Both the position numbers and the translations under genes were made by a program. Below are positions 49,088-57,995 of a stretch of 64,000 bases of DNA, one piece after another (within the stretch, counting starts at the first letter, position 1; the number at the start of each line of letters is the position of its first letter). The stretch is taken from positions 2,728,001-2,792,000 of the forward strand of contig NZ_CP047946.1 of NCBI RefSeq assembly GCF_014279655.1, read 5' to 3'. The notes beneath the pieces are model-generated. The model was not told the origin of the DNA. It was given only the letters and a program-made list of their open reading frames with translations, and did no database searches. This DNA is from Synechococcus sp. ROS8604 (GTDB taxonomy: Bacteria; Cyanobacteriota; Cyanobacteriia; PCC-6307; Cyanobiaceae).

Positions 49088-51832
49088 TCATCCCAAATCC
49101 GCCAACCGTCTGCGTGCCAGGTCAGCCTGAGCCTCCGCTTCAGCAAGCTTTGCCTTGCATTCAGCCACCACCTCTTGCGGAGCCTTGTCCGCAAAGTTGG
49201 GATTGCTGAGGCGTCCTGCTAGCCCCTTGATCTCCTTCTCTGCTTTGGCGATGTCTTTTTCAAGACGACCCTGAAGCGCTTCCAGATCCACAAGGCCTTC
49301 AATGGGCAGCAACACCTGCAACTCACCGCTGATGCCAGCGAGTGCTTTCGCAACAGGTGCAGCCTCGGCCTGAGCCTGCGTCATCAACTCCACCGATTCC
49401 GCTCGCGTGAGCGCGGTGATATCAGGAGTCCCTTGCTCCAACACTGCCATCAGCTCTGGGCGGCTCGTCACGAAACGAACGGGCACCGATTGGGATGGCT
49501 TTAAGCCCGCCACAGCTCGCAAATTACGAACCACTCGGATCGCAGCGATCAACTCGGAAAAAGACGCTTCCAAGCCATCATCCAAAGCAACCTCGTCCAC
49601 AGCCGGCCAAGGCTGAAGCGCTAACAACGTGATGTCGGGCTCAGCCGTCACGCTGTGCCATAGCTCTTCAGTGAGATGGGGCATCAACGGATGCAACATC
49701 ACATGCATTTGGCTGATCACCTTGGCCAGCACTTGTTTGGCCGTGTGCTGATCCGCCAACGCTGCAGCGCTGGGCTCCTCGCCTGGATTTAGGCGTCGCT
49801 TGCTCAGTTCCAAGTACCAATCGCAAACATCGTTCCAAGCGAATTCATACAAACCTTTTGCAGCTTCACCAAGGGCGTAACTGCTGTATCGCGCTGCCGT
49901 TTCCCGGTTCACGCGCGCCAACCGCGACAAAATCCAGCGGTCGGCAAGCTGCAACGCTGAAACCTCTGGCTCCCCCAGCTCTGCTGGTATGGCCCCACCC
50001 AGATTCATCAAGGCGAACCGGGTGGCATTCCAGAGTTTGTTCGCGAAGTTACGGGAGGCCTCAACCGTGGCGGAGGTGTCCTTCTTGCGGTCGTAGTCCA
50101 GGCGGATGTCCTGACCCGCACCCGCCACCTCCCGCACCAAGGCGAAACGCAGGGCATCGGTGCCATAGCGCTCAATCAACAAAAGCGGATCGATCCCGTT
50201 GCCGGCGCTTTTGCTCATCTTGCGGTTCTGCTCGTCCCGCACCAGGCCGTGGATATAAACGTCCTTGAAAGGCATCTCACCGGTGAAGGCGCCGGCCATC
50301 ATCGTCATCCTGGCCACCCAGAAAAAGATGATGTCGAAACCCGTGATCAGGGTGCTGGTGGGGTACCAACGCTGAAAATCAGGTGCATTCTCATCAGGCC
50401 AACCCAGGGTTGAAAACGGCCACAACCCACTGGAAAACCAGGTGTCGAGCACGTCTTCGTCCTGCTCAATGCGGGCCTCAGCTCCAAACTTTTCTTTGGC
50501 TTGGGCTAGCGCATCGGCTTCATTCCGAGCCACCACATAAGGAGTGGTGTCGGTGTAGTTGCCGCCGGTTTCACTAATCACAAACCAGGCGGGGATGCGA
50601 TGGCCCCACCACAACTGACGGCTGATGCACCAGTCGCGAATATCCGTGAGCCAGTCGCGATAGACCTTTTCCCAGCGCTCAGGAATAAAGCGAGGGTCCT
50701 GTTTCTCGAGTGCTTCTCGACAGCGAGCTGCGAGAGGCTCGGTGTTCACAAACCACTGGGTAGAGAGCAGGGGCTCCACTGGCACCTTGCCCCGGTCGGA
50801 GTGGGGAACGCTGTGCCGATAGTCCTCCACCTTGACCAACAAACCCTCCTCGTCGAGGGCTGCCACCACAGCCTGACGCGCCTCAAAGCGATCCATGCCT
50901 TCGAAGCGGCCGGCTTCGGCATTCATCGTGCCGTTCTTGCGCATCACCGTGATCTGAGCCAAACCGTGACGCTGCCCAATCGCAAAGTCATTGGGGTCAT
51001 GGGCCGGTGTGACCTTGACGCAGCCAGTGCCGAACTCTTTCTCCACGTGATCGTCGGAAACGATCGGGATCTGACGGCCCGTAAAAGGAAGGTCAAGGGT
51101 CTGACCGACGAGATGGGCATAGCGCTCATCGCTGGGGTTCACTGCTACTGCCGTATCACCGAGCATGGTTTCTGGCCGCGTCGTGGCCACCTCGAGATGG
51201 CCATCCCCACTGCTGAGCGGGTAGCGAAAATGCCAGAGATGGCCATCCACCTCTTTCATCTCCACCTCCAGGTCACTCACCGCGGAGCCCGAGGCAGGAC
51301 ACCAATTCACCAGGTATTCACCGCGGTAGATCAAGCCCTGCTCATGGAGACGAACGAAGGCCTCTTTCACCGCCTCGCTAAGACCTTCATCCAACGTGAA
51401 GCGTTGTCGCTTCCAGTCGACGGAATACCCCAACCGGCGCAACTGGTCGACAATGCGACCACCACTTTCTGCTTTCCACTGCCAGGCCCGCTCCAAGAAG
51501 GCCTCACGGCCAAGGTCATGGCGCGTCTTGCCCTCTTCCTTCAGCTGCTTCTCAAGGATCGTCTGCACTGCGATCGAAGCGTGATCCGTGCCCGGCAGAC
51601 AAAGCACATTTTTGCCCGCCAACCGTTGATAGCGCACGATCGTATCGATCAGAGCCGTATTAAAGGCATGCCCCATATGCAGGCTGCCGGTGACATTGGG
51701 CGGCGGGATCACGACCGCAAACGGTTCACCCTCAGCCTCAGGATCCGGATGAAAGGCTCCCTCGTCCTCCCAAGCCTTCTGCCATCTGGCTTCTGTACCA
51801 ACCGGGTCATAGGTCTTGGCCAGATCCGACAC
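49088..51832 (-). CDS. valS: Valyl-tRNA synthetase
   Basis: A class I synthetase of about 914 residues. The HIGH motif is HMGH in [15 protein letters not shown], the KMSKS motif is [13 protein letters not shown], and a CP1 editing domain ([19 protein letters not shown]) and C-terminal coiled coil ([19 protein letters not shown]) are present. The open frame extends to 51901, but the conserved protein starts near [15 protein letters not shown]; the GTG at 51832 is the likely start. Confidence 0.96.
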   Translation of the reverse strand: MSDLAKTYDPVGTEARWQKAWEDEGAFHPDPEAEGEPFAVVIPPPNVTGSLHMGHAFNTALIDTIVRYQRLAGKNVLCLPGTDHASIAVQTILEKQLKEEGKTRHDLGREAFLERAWQWKAESGGRIVDQLRRLGYSVDWKRQRFTLDEGLSEAVKEAFVRLHEQGLIYRGEYLVNWCPASGSAVSDLEVEMKEVDGHLWHFRYPLSSGDGHLEVATTRPETMLGDTAVAVNPSDERYAHLVGQTLDLPFTGRQIPIVSDDHVEKEFGTGCVKVTPAHDPNDFAIGQRHGLAQITVMRKNGTMNAEAGRFEGMDRFEARQAVVAALDEEGLLVKVEDYRHSVPHSDRGKVPVEPLLSTQWFVNTEPLAARCREALEKQDPRFIPERWEKVYRDWLTDIRDWCISRQLWWGHRIPAWFVISETGGNYTDTTPYVVARNEADALAQAKEKFGAEARIEQDEDVLDTWFSSGLWPFSTLGWPDENAPDFQRWYPTSTLITGFDIIFFWVARMTMMAGAFTGEMPFKDVYIHGLVRDEQNRKMSKSAGNGIDPLLLIERYGTDALRFALVREVAGAGQDIRLDYDRKKDTSATVEASRNFANKLWNATRFALMNLGGAIPAELGEPEVSALQLADRWILSRLARVNRETAARYSSYALGEAAKGLYEFAWNDVCDWYLELSKRRLNPGEEPSAAALADQHTAKQVLAKVISQMHVMLHPLMPHLTEELWHSVTAEPDITLLALQPWPAVDEVALDDGLEASFSELIAAIRVVRNLRAVAGLKPSQSVPVRFVTSRPELMAVLEQGTPDITALTRAESVELMTQAQAEAAPVAKALAGISGELQVLLPIEGLVDLEALQGRLEKDIAKAEKEIKGLAGRLSNPNFADKAPQEVVAECKAKLAEAEAQADLARRRLADLG

Positions 51833-51923
51833 GGGTAGAGCCCATACAAGCCATTCATGGTCGCAAAAGACGTTTTCGAGCGGCTTGACAGCGATGATCA
51901 AACAGCGTCAATGCCAAAGATCC

Positions 51924-52211
51924 ATGGGCTCCACTTCCAACGATCTCAGCACTGCCATCCAGCAGATGCTTGAAACTGTGGCCCAGAACGATGAGCTCAA
52001 GAGGGGCTTGCGGATGGCCACCACAGCGGCTGCCGTTAGCGAGGTGGCAGCAAAGGCAGGGTTTGAGATCGCCCCTGGTGCACTCGTGAAGCATTACGCC
52101 CAACGCCTGCTCGAGGCGTCCGATGCAACCGCAGTCCACAATTTCGATCTCTGCAGCTGGGATGCCGGAGAGCTTCTATGGGCGATGAACAATTGGCGTG
52201 TTCAGGACTGA
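51924..52211 (+). CDS. Nif11-like domain protein (95 aa)
   Basis: Starting at ATG 51924, this 95-residue protein carries a Nif11-type helical pattern (IQQMLETVAQNDELKRGLRM then AKAGFEIAPGALVKHYAQRL). Nif11 domains serve as leaders of prochlorosin-type peptides in marine cyanobacteria, but also occur in stand-alone proteins. Here there is no double-Gly cleavage site or Cys/Ser/Thr-rich core; the C-terminus is VHNFDLCSWDAGELLWAM. It is divergent from valS and convergent with the 2OG oxygenase gene (10-base overlap). Confidence 0.65.
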   Translation: MGSTSNDLSTAIQQMLETVAQNDELKRGLRMATTAAAVSEVAAKAGFEIAPGALVKHYAQRLLEASDATAVHNFDLCSWDAGELLWAMNNWRVQD

Positions 52212-52834
52212 GCAAGCCGCTTGAGGTACTCCTTCTGAGCCCCAGCATTAATCCAACCTGTTGCAATCGTCTTGCTCAAATCTGGATTCACACGCCCCCG
52301 ATGAATGTGGGATGGGCCTGCTGGGAATATCACTAATTTGCCGCGTTCGGCAGGTTCGTGATGGTTTTGCCAATGGAATTCCGTACCGGCCTCTTCCACG
52401 GTGTCGCAATAAAGAATCCAAGCCAAGACACGATGCACTGGCTCAGTCGCTTCATCGCTGATGGTCCAATCGCAATGCCACTGCTTAAAACCTTCTCCAG
52501 GCGCATAGCGCTGCAGGTTGAAGATGGGCATCACAAACAACTCCTGATCCGGGCAAACCGAACGGAACAGAGGTCTTTCGTCTAGGTAGCGCTCTAATCC
52601 AGCGGCCACGCCGCGCGAGATCACCTCAGATAATCCAAAGGCATCTGGATCACTGCGATCAATCGCAACCAAACTGATATCCGTAGACACCTTGGCCGGT
52701 TCGTCTGCACCGCCTGGCCCAAAGGCCACCCCAGCCCGCTGAAGATCCGTGCGCCGATCAAAAAAGGCCATGGCACCATCAGCCACCGCTTCAAAACCAG
52801 CGTTGCGATACCGAGCGATTAAGTCTGTAGACAT
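52202..52834 (-). CDS. 2-oxoglutarate/Fe(II)-dependent oxygenase
   Basis: A 210-residue double-stranded beta-helix enzyme of the prolyl-4-hydroxylase type. Iron ligands are H120 and D122 in QWHCDWT, and H178 in SHIHRGRV; K188 is the likely 2-oxoglutarate anchor. LAWILYCDTVEEAGTEFHW is also typical. Substrate unknown. Its ATG overlaps the stop of the 166-residue gene upstream, so the two are coupled. Confidence 0.88.
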   Translation of the reverse strand: MSTDLIARYRNAGFEAVADGAMAFFDRRTDLQRAGVAFGPGGADEPAKVSTDISLVAIDRSDPDAFGLSEVISRGVAAGLERYLDERPLFRSVCPDQELFVMPIFNLQRYAPGEGFKQWHCDWTISDEATEPVHRVLAWILYCDTVEEAGTEFHWQNHHEPAERGKLVIFPAGPSHIHRGRVNPDLSKTIATGWINAGAQKEYLKRLAQS

Positions 52835-53334
52835 CAGGATTCAGGACGTTTCCAGGGAATCGCAACAACACCATCGAGAGCTTGCCACTCGCTGCGATCG
52901 GCACTCACAAGCTCCAACAAATCAACCCGCTTTAAGGCACGGGTCAAACACTCGGGAGCCAAAACTGAAGGATCTTGTGGAGCCTGAGACAGCAACAGCA
53001 CCTGAGAATCCGCTGGATCCGCCAAAACATGGAGCTCAAGATCACCCAGCTCTCGCTCAAAAAATGTGCGGCGCATCCGAGTGGTAATCCGTTCACCAAG
53101 GGCCTGAGCGAAATGCTCAAAACTCTCCTTATCCGTGGATAGTCCGCAATTCAGCGCAAGCCAGATCATTAATTTGACCCAGCTATCCACAGTCCAAAGC
53201 GGTTGAAAACTGAGGCGGTGCTGTCGAATCAGCTCCAAAAGAGCAAAGTCCACAAGGGTTCCCTGCAGTTGATCAGGATCCGGAAGGCTCATACCGAACA
53301 TCTGCTGCAAGACATCTTCCCCCCTGGAGGTCAA
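52834..53334 (-). CDS. Hypothetical protein (166 aa) coupled to the oxygenase gene
   Basis: A soluble helical protein with patches LVDFALLELIRQHRLSFQPL and WVKLMIWLALNCGLS. It resembles unnamed picocyanobacterial proteins; I do not recognise a domain. The stop is shared with the start of the oxygenase gene (TGATG), suggesting co-translation and possibly a joint pathway. Divergent from the 85-residue gene, 29 bases away. Confidence 0.75.
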   Translation of the reverse strand: MTSRGEDVLQQMFGMSLPDPDQLQGTLVDFALLELIRQHRLSFQPLWTVDSWVKLMIWLALNCGLSTDKESFEHFAQALGERITTRMRRTFFERELGDLELHVLADPADSQVLLLSQAPQDPSVLAPECLTRALKRVDLLELVSADRSEWQALDGVVAIPWKRPES

Positions 53335-53363
53335 ACTGGTAACGCCAACGACCGGCTCGGACC

Positions 53364-53621
53364 ATGACCCTGGATCTCAACGATCCCGAACTCGAATTCT
53401 CGGATCTGGTTTACGCCTATCAGAGCTGGGTGATGGCCGTCATCAATGACGAGAAGCTCGAAGGCGATGACCAGCTCCTGACAGACGAGATCGCCGAAGA
53501 CGCCCTCAACGCCATGAGATTCCTCCCAGGCGAAGTAACGAGCGCGATCGAAACGTCCCTTGCCCGTGTCTACGACGTGGATGCCGACGAACTAGCGGAC
53601 TTGCTGTTCCCCGAAGACTGA
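53364..53621 (+). CDS. Small acidic hypothetical protein (85 aa)
   Basis: Strongly acidic, all-helical protein (LEFSDLVYAYQSWVMAVIND, VYDVDADELADLLFPED). The composition and clear ATG at 53364 support coding. I recall similar cyanobacterial proteins without function. It is followed 39 bases later by the SDR gene. Confidence 0.8.
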   Translation: MTLDLNDPELEFSDLVYAYQSWVMAVINDEKLEGDDQLLTDEIAEDALNAMRFLPGEVTSAIETSLARVYDVDADELADLLFPED

Positions 53622-53660
53622 TTCCAACAGCGAGACTGGACGCTCTCTGACGCCTGCTCC

Positions 53661-54581
53661 ATGGGCTGGACCCTGAAGGACATCCCAGACCAAACTGGAC
53701 GCGTGGCCCTCGTCACCGGGGCCAACAGCGGCCTGGGCTTAGAAACCACGCGTGCGCTTTTGCAAAAAGGTGCCACCGTGCTCATGGCATGCCGCAGCCA
53801 ACGCAAAAGCGAAGCGGCACGCCGTGACTTGCTGGATCTCGGCAGAACGGGCGTTGACCTGTTGGATCTTGATTTATCCGATCTCAACATTGTTGAACGT
53901 TGCGCCAACGTTGTCCAAGAGCGATACGGACGCCTGGACCTGTTGATCAACAACGCGGGCCTGATGGCACCGCCAAGACGGTTGAGCGTCCAAGGCTTCG
54001 AGATGCAGTTTGCTGTGAACCATCTTGGGCACATGGCTCTCACCCAAAGGCTTCTTCCCCTGATGGAAGGCCGCTCTGATGCGCGTGTGGTCACGGTGAC
54101 CTCTGGCGCTCAATATTTCGGCAAAATGCAGTGGTCAGATCTGCAAGGTGAGCAGCGCTACGACCGATGGAGTGCCTACGGCCAAAGCAAATTGGCCAAT
54201 GTGATGTTTGCGCTCGAGCTCAACCAGCGGCTTCAGCAGCAAAACAGCACCGTGATCTCTCTCGCCGCCCATCCAGGCCTGGCCCGTACCAATCTTCAAC
54301 CAGTCTCCATTGCCGCGACCGGTGCCTGGCAAGAGTCCCTGGCCTACCGGCTCATGGATCCCTTATTCCAAAGTGCCGCGATGGGCGCACTGCCCCAATT
54401 GCATGCAGCAACAGCAAGCAACGCTAAGGGTGGAGAGCATTTCGGTCCAGGTGGGTTTGCCTCCATGCGTGGAATGCCAACACGTCAGCCTGTGGCCCGT
54501 ACGGCCAGAGACCCCCAACAACGCGAGCGTCTTTGGACGACCAGCGAAGACATGATTCAATCCACAATGAGCAAGGTCTGA
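53661..54581 (+). CDS. Short-chain dehydrogenase/reductase (protochlorophyllide reductase/retinol dehydrogenase-like)
   Basis: A 306-residue classical SDR. The NAD(P) motif is TGANSGLG (about 19-26), NNAG at about 97-100, and the catalytic triad S148, Y173 and K177 (YGQSK). LINNAGLMAPP and AVNHLGHMALTQRLLP match the WWOX/retinol dehydrogenase subgroup related to POR. It lacks enough POR features to be called chlorophyll synthesis. It sits directly before the Fur-family gene (6 bases). Confidence 0.88.
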   Translation: MGWTLKDIPDQTGRVALVTGANSGLGLETTRALLQKGATVLMACRSQRKSEAARRDLLDLGRTGVDLLDLDLSDLNIVERCANVVQERYGRLDLLINNAGLMAPPRRLSVQGFEMQFAVNHLGHMALTQRLLPLMEGRSDARVVTVTSGAQYFGKMQWSDLQGEQRYDRWSAYGQSKLANVMFALELNQRLQQQNSTVISLAAHPGLARTNLQPVSIAATGAWQESLAYRLMDPLFQSAAMGALPQLHAATASNAKGGEHFGPGGFASMRGMPTRQPVARTARDPQQRERLWTTSEDMIQSTMSKV

Positions 54582-54587
54582 ATCACC

Positions 54588-54986
54588 ATGAAGACCCAGC
54601 CGTCCGCAAGCCGAAATCGACAACAACGCCTGCTCGAAGCCTTGCGTAGCTCTGGCGACGAAATGAGTGGGCAACAGCTTCATCGTCTCTTAGAGAACGG
54701 GGCTAGCGCCATGGGACTCGCCACGGTGTACAGGAACCTCAGGCAACTGCAGCAACAGGGTCTTGTGCGCTGCCGGCATTTACCCACCGGGGAGGCCCTT
54801 TATGCCCCGATTGAACAGGACCGTCATCACCTCACCTGCGTGGACTGTGGAAGGACCCAAACATTGGATCGTTGCCCGATTCACGGACTCTCCATCTCAA
54901 CCGAAGAACAGTCTGGCTTCAAAATGTTGTTCCACACCTTGGAATTCTTCGGCATTTGCTCTGAGTGCCAACACAATCAGCCTTAA
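54588..54986 (+). CDS. Fur-family metal regulator (Zur-like)
   Basis: A 132-residue repressor. The winged-helix part (about 10-75) has GLATVYRNLRQLQQQGLV, the family DNA-recognition stretch. The structural zinc site is C84, C87, C124 and C127, and His residues in HHLTCVDC and LFHTLEFF provide the regulatory site. The short N-terminus and the absence of a PerR-like Asp/His pattern make Zur more likely than PerR, but this is inference. No Zur-box was identified by eye. Confidence 0.88.
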   Translation: MKTQPSASRNRQQRLLEALRSSGDEMSGQQLHRLLENGASAMGLATVYRNLRQLQQQGLVRCRHLPTGEALYAPIEQDRHHLTCVDCGRTQTLDRCPIHGLSISTEEQSGFKMLFHTLEFFGICSECQHNQP

Positions 54987-55004
54987 TCAGCCTGCACACA
55001 CGGA

Positions 55005-55208
55005 TCAACTTCCACTGCAGCGGTTGACGGCAAAGGCCCGTTTCTGAGCAAAACTACCTTTGGCTTCCTGAATGACTTCATCCACACAATGGTCAAAATA
55101 TCGAGCCTGATTTGCAATCGGAGCAATTTGGACCGAGAAATAAATCACAGAAAATGTAGCCAGCACTGGATATAGATGGGCATTAATCAGATCGCGTGCT
55201 TTTGACAT
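55005..55208 (-). CDS. Small membrane protein (67 aa)
   Basis: A 67-residue protein starting at ATG 55208, with GGGGAG six bases upstream. One hydrophobic helix (about 13-30, YPVLATFSVIYFSVQIAPI) is followed by a polar tail ending in AVNRCSGS with two cysteines. I recall related small proteins in picocyanobacteria. It is convergent with the Zur-like gene. Confidence 0.75.
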   Translation of the reverse strand: MSKARDLINAHLYPVLATFSVIYFSVQIAPIANQARYFDHCVDEVIQEAKGSFAQKRAFAVNRCSGS

Positions 55209-55421
55209 GGACTGCTCCCCAAGGATCAAGCTTGATCATGACCAATCTGCAGCCAAAAGAAACCATCCAACAAGAAATCGTTTCATTCCTTACGGAACAA
55301 AAATGAATGACATCTGAGCGAATCCATGTCCGCAAATCGCATTTCGCCAAATCACCTATCGCCACAAAATCACTGCCTAAACGAAAGAAATTAGCGTAAG
55401 CAAGACCAAGGCGCAAACCAT

Positions 55422-55444
55422 AAAAAACCCCGCATGACACGGGG
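55422..55444 (-). terminator. Rho-independent terminator for the 114-residue gene
   Basis: On the minus strand, CCCCG and CGGGG pair around a seven-base loop and are followed by TTTTTT (A-tract at 55422-55427 on plus). It sits about 40 bases past the stop of the 55486-55830 gene. Confidence 0.8.
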
Positions 55445-55485
55445 AAAAGACAGATTACAGCAACCCATTTAAAACCAAAGAGATC

Positions 55486-55830
55486 TCACCACTTCACTCG
55501 AATCTTCCCACCGTTAGGGCCTTGGAATGTAACGCCACCTTCTGGTTTCTGAGGTTCATAGCGAGGCCCCCAGTTAATTGGCCTACGCCCTTTCCACCAG
55601 TCTCCGTTGCGCTTGCAAACACCACGACCTTCGTAGTGATAGCCGATCGCACAAACTTGATGGTCCCGCCTGTTTTTGGGTTTGCAATATCCAGAGCTGT
55701 ATCCCGCGCCCGTCTGAACCCAGTGCCGATTAGGACCACAATTTTGCGCCGCACTCACAGGCAGGCCAGCAAAAGAGAGTGATTGCAATGCGGCAAAGCA
55801 GGCAATTGCCACATATTCAACTTTCAGCAT
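55486..55830 (-). CDS. Secreted Cys/Trp-rich small protein (114 aa)
   Basis: The signal peptide is clear: MLKVEYVAIACFAALQSLSF then LPVSAA with cleavage near residue 28. The mature part has four Cys in C-N/Y/K contexts (QNCGPNR, SGYCKPK, HQVCAIG, RGVCKRN) and is basic with many Trp and Gly, suggesting a disulfide-stabilised exported protein. No family recognised. It has its own terminator. Confidence 0.75.
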   Translation of the reverse strand: MLKVEYVAIACFAALQSLSFAGLPVSAAQNCGPNRHWVQTGAGYSSGYCKPKNRRDHQVCAIGYHYEGRGVCKRNGDWWKGRRPINWGPRYEPQKPEGGVTFQGPNGGKIRVKW

Positions 55831-56085
55831 CCAGTTCCCCTACAAATTCCAACCATGGCTCTTGACTGCCTGGATGTCAGCCAATCTTTGCAATGTTTCC
55901 TCATCGCTCGAGCGAGCAAAGCGCGAGCCAAAAAAGGCATTCGGCCGTGGTCAACGCTAAACCACTATTTAAAAAGATCGTATCGACGGCTCAGCACAAA
56001 CGCGTGTTCGGGCGATGGGGGGATTTCACTGTCACGCCACACTCGATCAACTAGCGATTATTTGTGGGTTCTGAATTGAATTCAA

Positions 56086-56256
56086 ATGTCCACTGAAATT
56101 CGTAATTGGGATGTTGTTGCCAAAGCTATGGAGGCATCAGGTGCAACATCGAGCCAAATGTATCAACGCGCCAAAGCATTAGCCCAAGGCAAACTTGACC
56201 CAATGCCAACCAGTGTTCCTGAGGCTCCTTACAGCATTTCAGCGATTGCTGGTTAA
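56086..56256 (+). CDS. Small protein (56 aa)
   Basis: A 56-residue ORF starting MSTEIRNWDVVAKAMEASGA, with a helical middle and a Pro/Ser-rich C-terminus. Codon composition looks protein-like and the antisense ORF (66 residues) does not. It is followed by a strong stem-loop at 56288. No SD is clear. Confidence 0.6.
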   Translation: MSTEIRNWDVVAKAMEASGATSSQMYQRAKALAQGKLDPMPTSVPEAPYSISAIAG

Positions 56257-56287
56257 TCACAACACGCCACTCAAGTCGTCCTTCAAC

Positions 56288-56319
56288 GTGTCCTGCCGCC
56301 TTCACTGCCGGCAGGACAC
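56288..56319. terminator. Strong stem-loop (terminator-like, no T-tract)
   Basis: GTGTCCTGCCG (56288-56298) pairs exactly with CGGCAGGACAC (56309-56319) over a ten-base loop. It lies between two small genes. The lack of a T-run on either strand makes Rho-independent termination uncertain; it may stabilise an mRNA end. Confidence 0.55.
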
Positions 56320-56356
56320 ACTTCATTCACAACTGATCAATCTCAGCGCAAGTTTT

Positions 56357-56539
56357 ATGTCCATTCAGCAGACCTGTAAACGCTACGCCATTCGATATCG
56401 AGATTCATGCGGATCGCCTCATGAAGACAATGTCTATGCCTCAGATGCAATGGAGGCACAACATTTAGCAATGGAGTTCAACGAAGAACTCATGCAAAGG
56501 CCCCACAGCATTACAGCTGTCCTTCAAACACCTGAATAA
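56357..56539 (+). CDS. Small protein (60 aa)
   Basis: From ATG 56357 this ORF reads MSIQQTCKRYAIRYRDSCGS then a soluble acidic/helical part (DAMEAQHLAMEFNEEL). The composition is protein-like. The frame is open upstream, but that region is the previous gene and its hairpin. Function unknown. Confidence 0.6.
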   Translation: MSIQQTCKRYAIRYRDSCGSPHEDNVYASDAMEAQHLAMEFNEELMQRPHSITAVLQTPE

Positions 56540-56942
56540 CGCAACTCAATACATGAGTGAAGGAAGCCCATAAACGAGGTTTAAGAGTATGGCGCATGCT
56601 TAAAGCAAAAACAGACCGTTCAAGACTCACGCCAAGACGAAATAGTCAGGTCCTGAAACCGAACCTTCCGATACGGCTGCCCCCCTTCCAGGCGTAGGGG
56701 AGCAGATCTAGACAGACCTGAGCCCACTTGGAGACATCGATAACCACAATAATCCTCCATACCCCAATGGGCTTCGTCACCAGAGATGGCGAAGGTCACG
56801 ACAAGGTGTATGCCAAAAAGCCACAAATGAACGCTTGGCCATGCTTGGCTTCGTTGCTGCCGTAATCACAGAAATAAATACGGGCGAGAGCTTATTGCAT
56901 GCGATCGGGCTTTAACAAGCTCAAAAATGATCATTTTATCGA
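56540..56942. other. Spacer with a doubtful reverse ORF
   Basis: About 400 bases. A reverse ORF at 56620-56826 (ATG-start version 46 residues, reading MEDYCGYRCLQVGSG and a tail VRFQDLTISSWRES) is the only candidate. It has no SD and uncertain start, so I do not annotate it as a gene. The rest is featureless and should hold the promoter of the 56943 gene. Confidence 0.35.
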
Positions 56943-57143
56943 ATGAAAACCATGAAACTATTCTCTGCCCTTGCTGCCATTACTCTGATGACTGTTCCAG
57001 CACAGGCAACGATGGGAGCAAAACCAAATCTCTTCAAGGAAATACTTTATTACGCCGAGGGGCGACAACACCCTGACCACCCACTGCATGGATTTTTCTG
57101 GCCTATGTTGCGATATAGGCAATTAAAGCATTCAATAACTTAA
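56943..57143 (+). CDS. Small exported protein (66 aa)
   Basis: A clear signal peptide, MKTMKLFSALAAITLMTVPAQA, with cleavage after AQA near residue 22, leaves a mature part of about 44 residues, rich in His, Tyr and Pro (ILYYAEGRQHPDHPLHGFFW). ATG 56943 starts it. No family recognised. Confidence 0.6.
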   Translation: MKTMKLFSALAAITLMTVPAQATMGAKPNLFKEILYYAEGRQHPDHPLHGFFWPMLRYRQLKHSIT

Positions 57144-57331
57144 AAGCCAAAAGCAAAGGGGGCCTGCACATTCAGGCCAAGGAAATCAACAAGATAACTC
57201 CGAGCAGCTTGACCATTACCCAGGACACGCTGCTCGCCTTGTCGGATGGAGCTCTTATCTAGTTTTTCAGCACACATTCAGACGAATGCTTCACGAACAA
57301 ACCCATATCCAAACAAGTCACTAGCGAAAAC

Positions 57332-57532
57332 TCATCCAGCCTCAAGTTCAAAAGACTGTTCAAGCAAACAACGGAACAGCTGATCTTTGCTTTCTGCTAA
57401 AAACTGTTGCTCGAGGGGATCACCGCCAGGCCAATTGCGCAGCGCATCGCAAGTGGTTTTGTACGCCAATCGCAACGCTTCTCGGCTTAAGTGGACAGTC
57501 GCGACGATTTCTTCGGAATGATCCTGTGACAT
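57332..57532 (-). CDS. Small acidic hypothetical protein (66 aa)
   Basis: A helical, acidic protein (SEEIVATVHLSREALRLAYK, CLLEQSFELEAG). It follows 11 bases after the stop of the 52-residue gene on the same strand, so the two may be co-transcribed. Related short proteins occur in marine picocyanobacteria, from memory. Confidence 0.7.
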   Translation of the reverse strand: MSQDHSEEIVATVHLSREALRLAYKTTCDALRNWPGGDPLEQQFLAESKDQLFRCLLEQSFELEAG

Positions 57533-57543
57533 GGGATAACTCG

Positions 57544-57702
57544 TTATTTTTCAGAAATGACCCGTGCTGTAGCAGCCTTTTGCATGAAGTAAAGGTCTAA
57601 AAGCTGTCCAGCTACTTCTTTAAGCTCATCCATATCGCTGGCCTGTTGGATAGCCCCCTGAAGCCGAAGCTTCTCGAATTGGAAGTGGAGAGGCAAACCC
57701 AT
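57544..57702 (-). CDS. Small helical protein (52 aa), phage/cyanobacterial-type
   Basis: Reads MGLPLHFQFEKLRLQGAIQQ followed by ASDMDELKEVAGQLLDLYFM and a short basic end. The pattern (two amphipathic helices with QLLDLYFMQK) recalls a short protein family I have seen in picocyanobacteria and cyanophages. The ATG is at 57702. It is upstream of, and probably in one transcript with, the 66-residue gene. Confidence 0.65.
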   Translation of the reverse strand: MGLPLHFQFEKLRLQGAIQQASDMDELKEVAGQLLDLYFMQKAATARVISEK

Positions 57703-57867
57703 GGCGAAGCAGTCATTCCAATCAAATGTAAAGAACCATCAAGATTCAATTGGTAGTCATTTCTACTCAAAGCAAATCCCATGTCTCGGCCCATGGCCAT
57801 GCGCCATGGAGTGCAGCTCTAGCTGGTCGCGCCGCAGCAAACACGGACTTTTGAAGGTGAGCTGAGA

Positions 57868-57939
<72 letters not shown>

Positions 57940-57995
57940 TTAGACAGGGATTCTGCCTGAAGATGGCAGGCTACGTCCAACATTGTTTCTAAAGC

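Noticed and set aside
50600-51838. A 412-residue plus-strand ORF inside valS
   Set aside because: Antisense to valS, which has HIGH and KMSKS motifs.
51924-52211. Lanthipeptide (prochlorosin) precursor
   Set aside because: No Gly-Gly or Gly-Ala cleavage site, no Cys/Ser/Thr-rich core, and no LanM or transporter-peptidase nearby.
55855-56079. A 74-residue plus ORF (ATG at 55855)
   Set aside because: Basic, low-complexity sequence without SD and no credible fold.
56620-56826. A 68-residue reverse ORF (TTG start) or 46-residue ATG version
   Set aside because: Start and SD not supported; kept only as a remark in the spacer entry.
57161-57178. GGCCTG/CAGGCC hairpin after the 66-residue exported gene
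   Set aside because: Six-pair stem without a T-tract; too weak to call a terminator.
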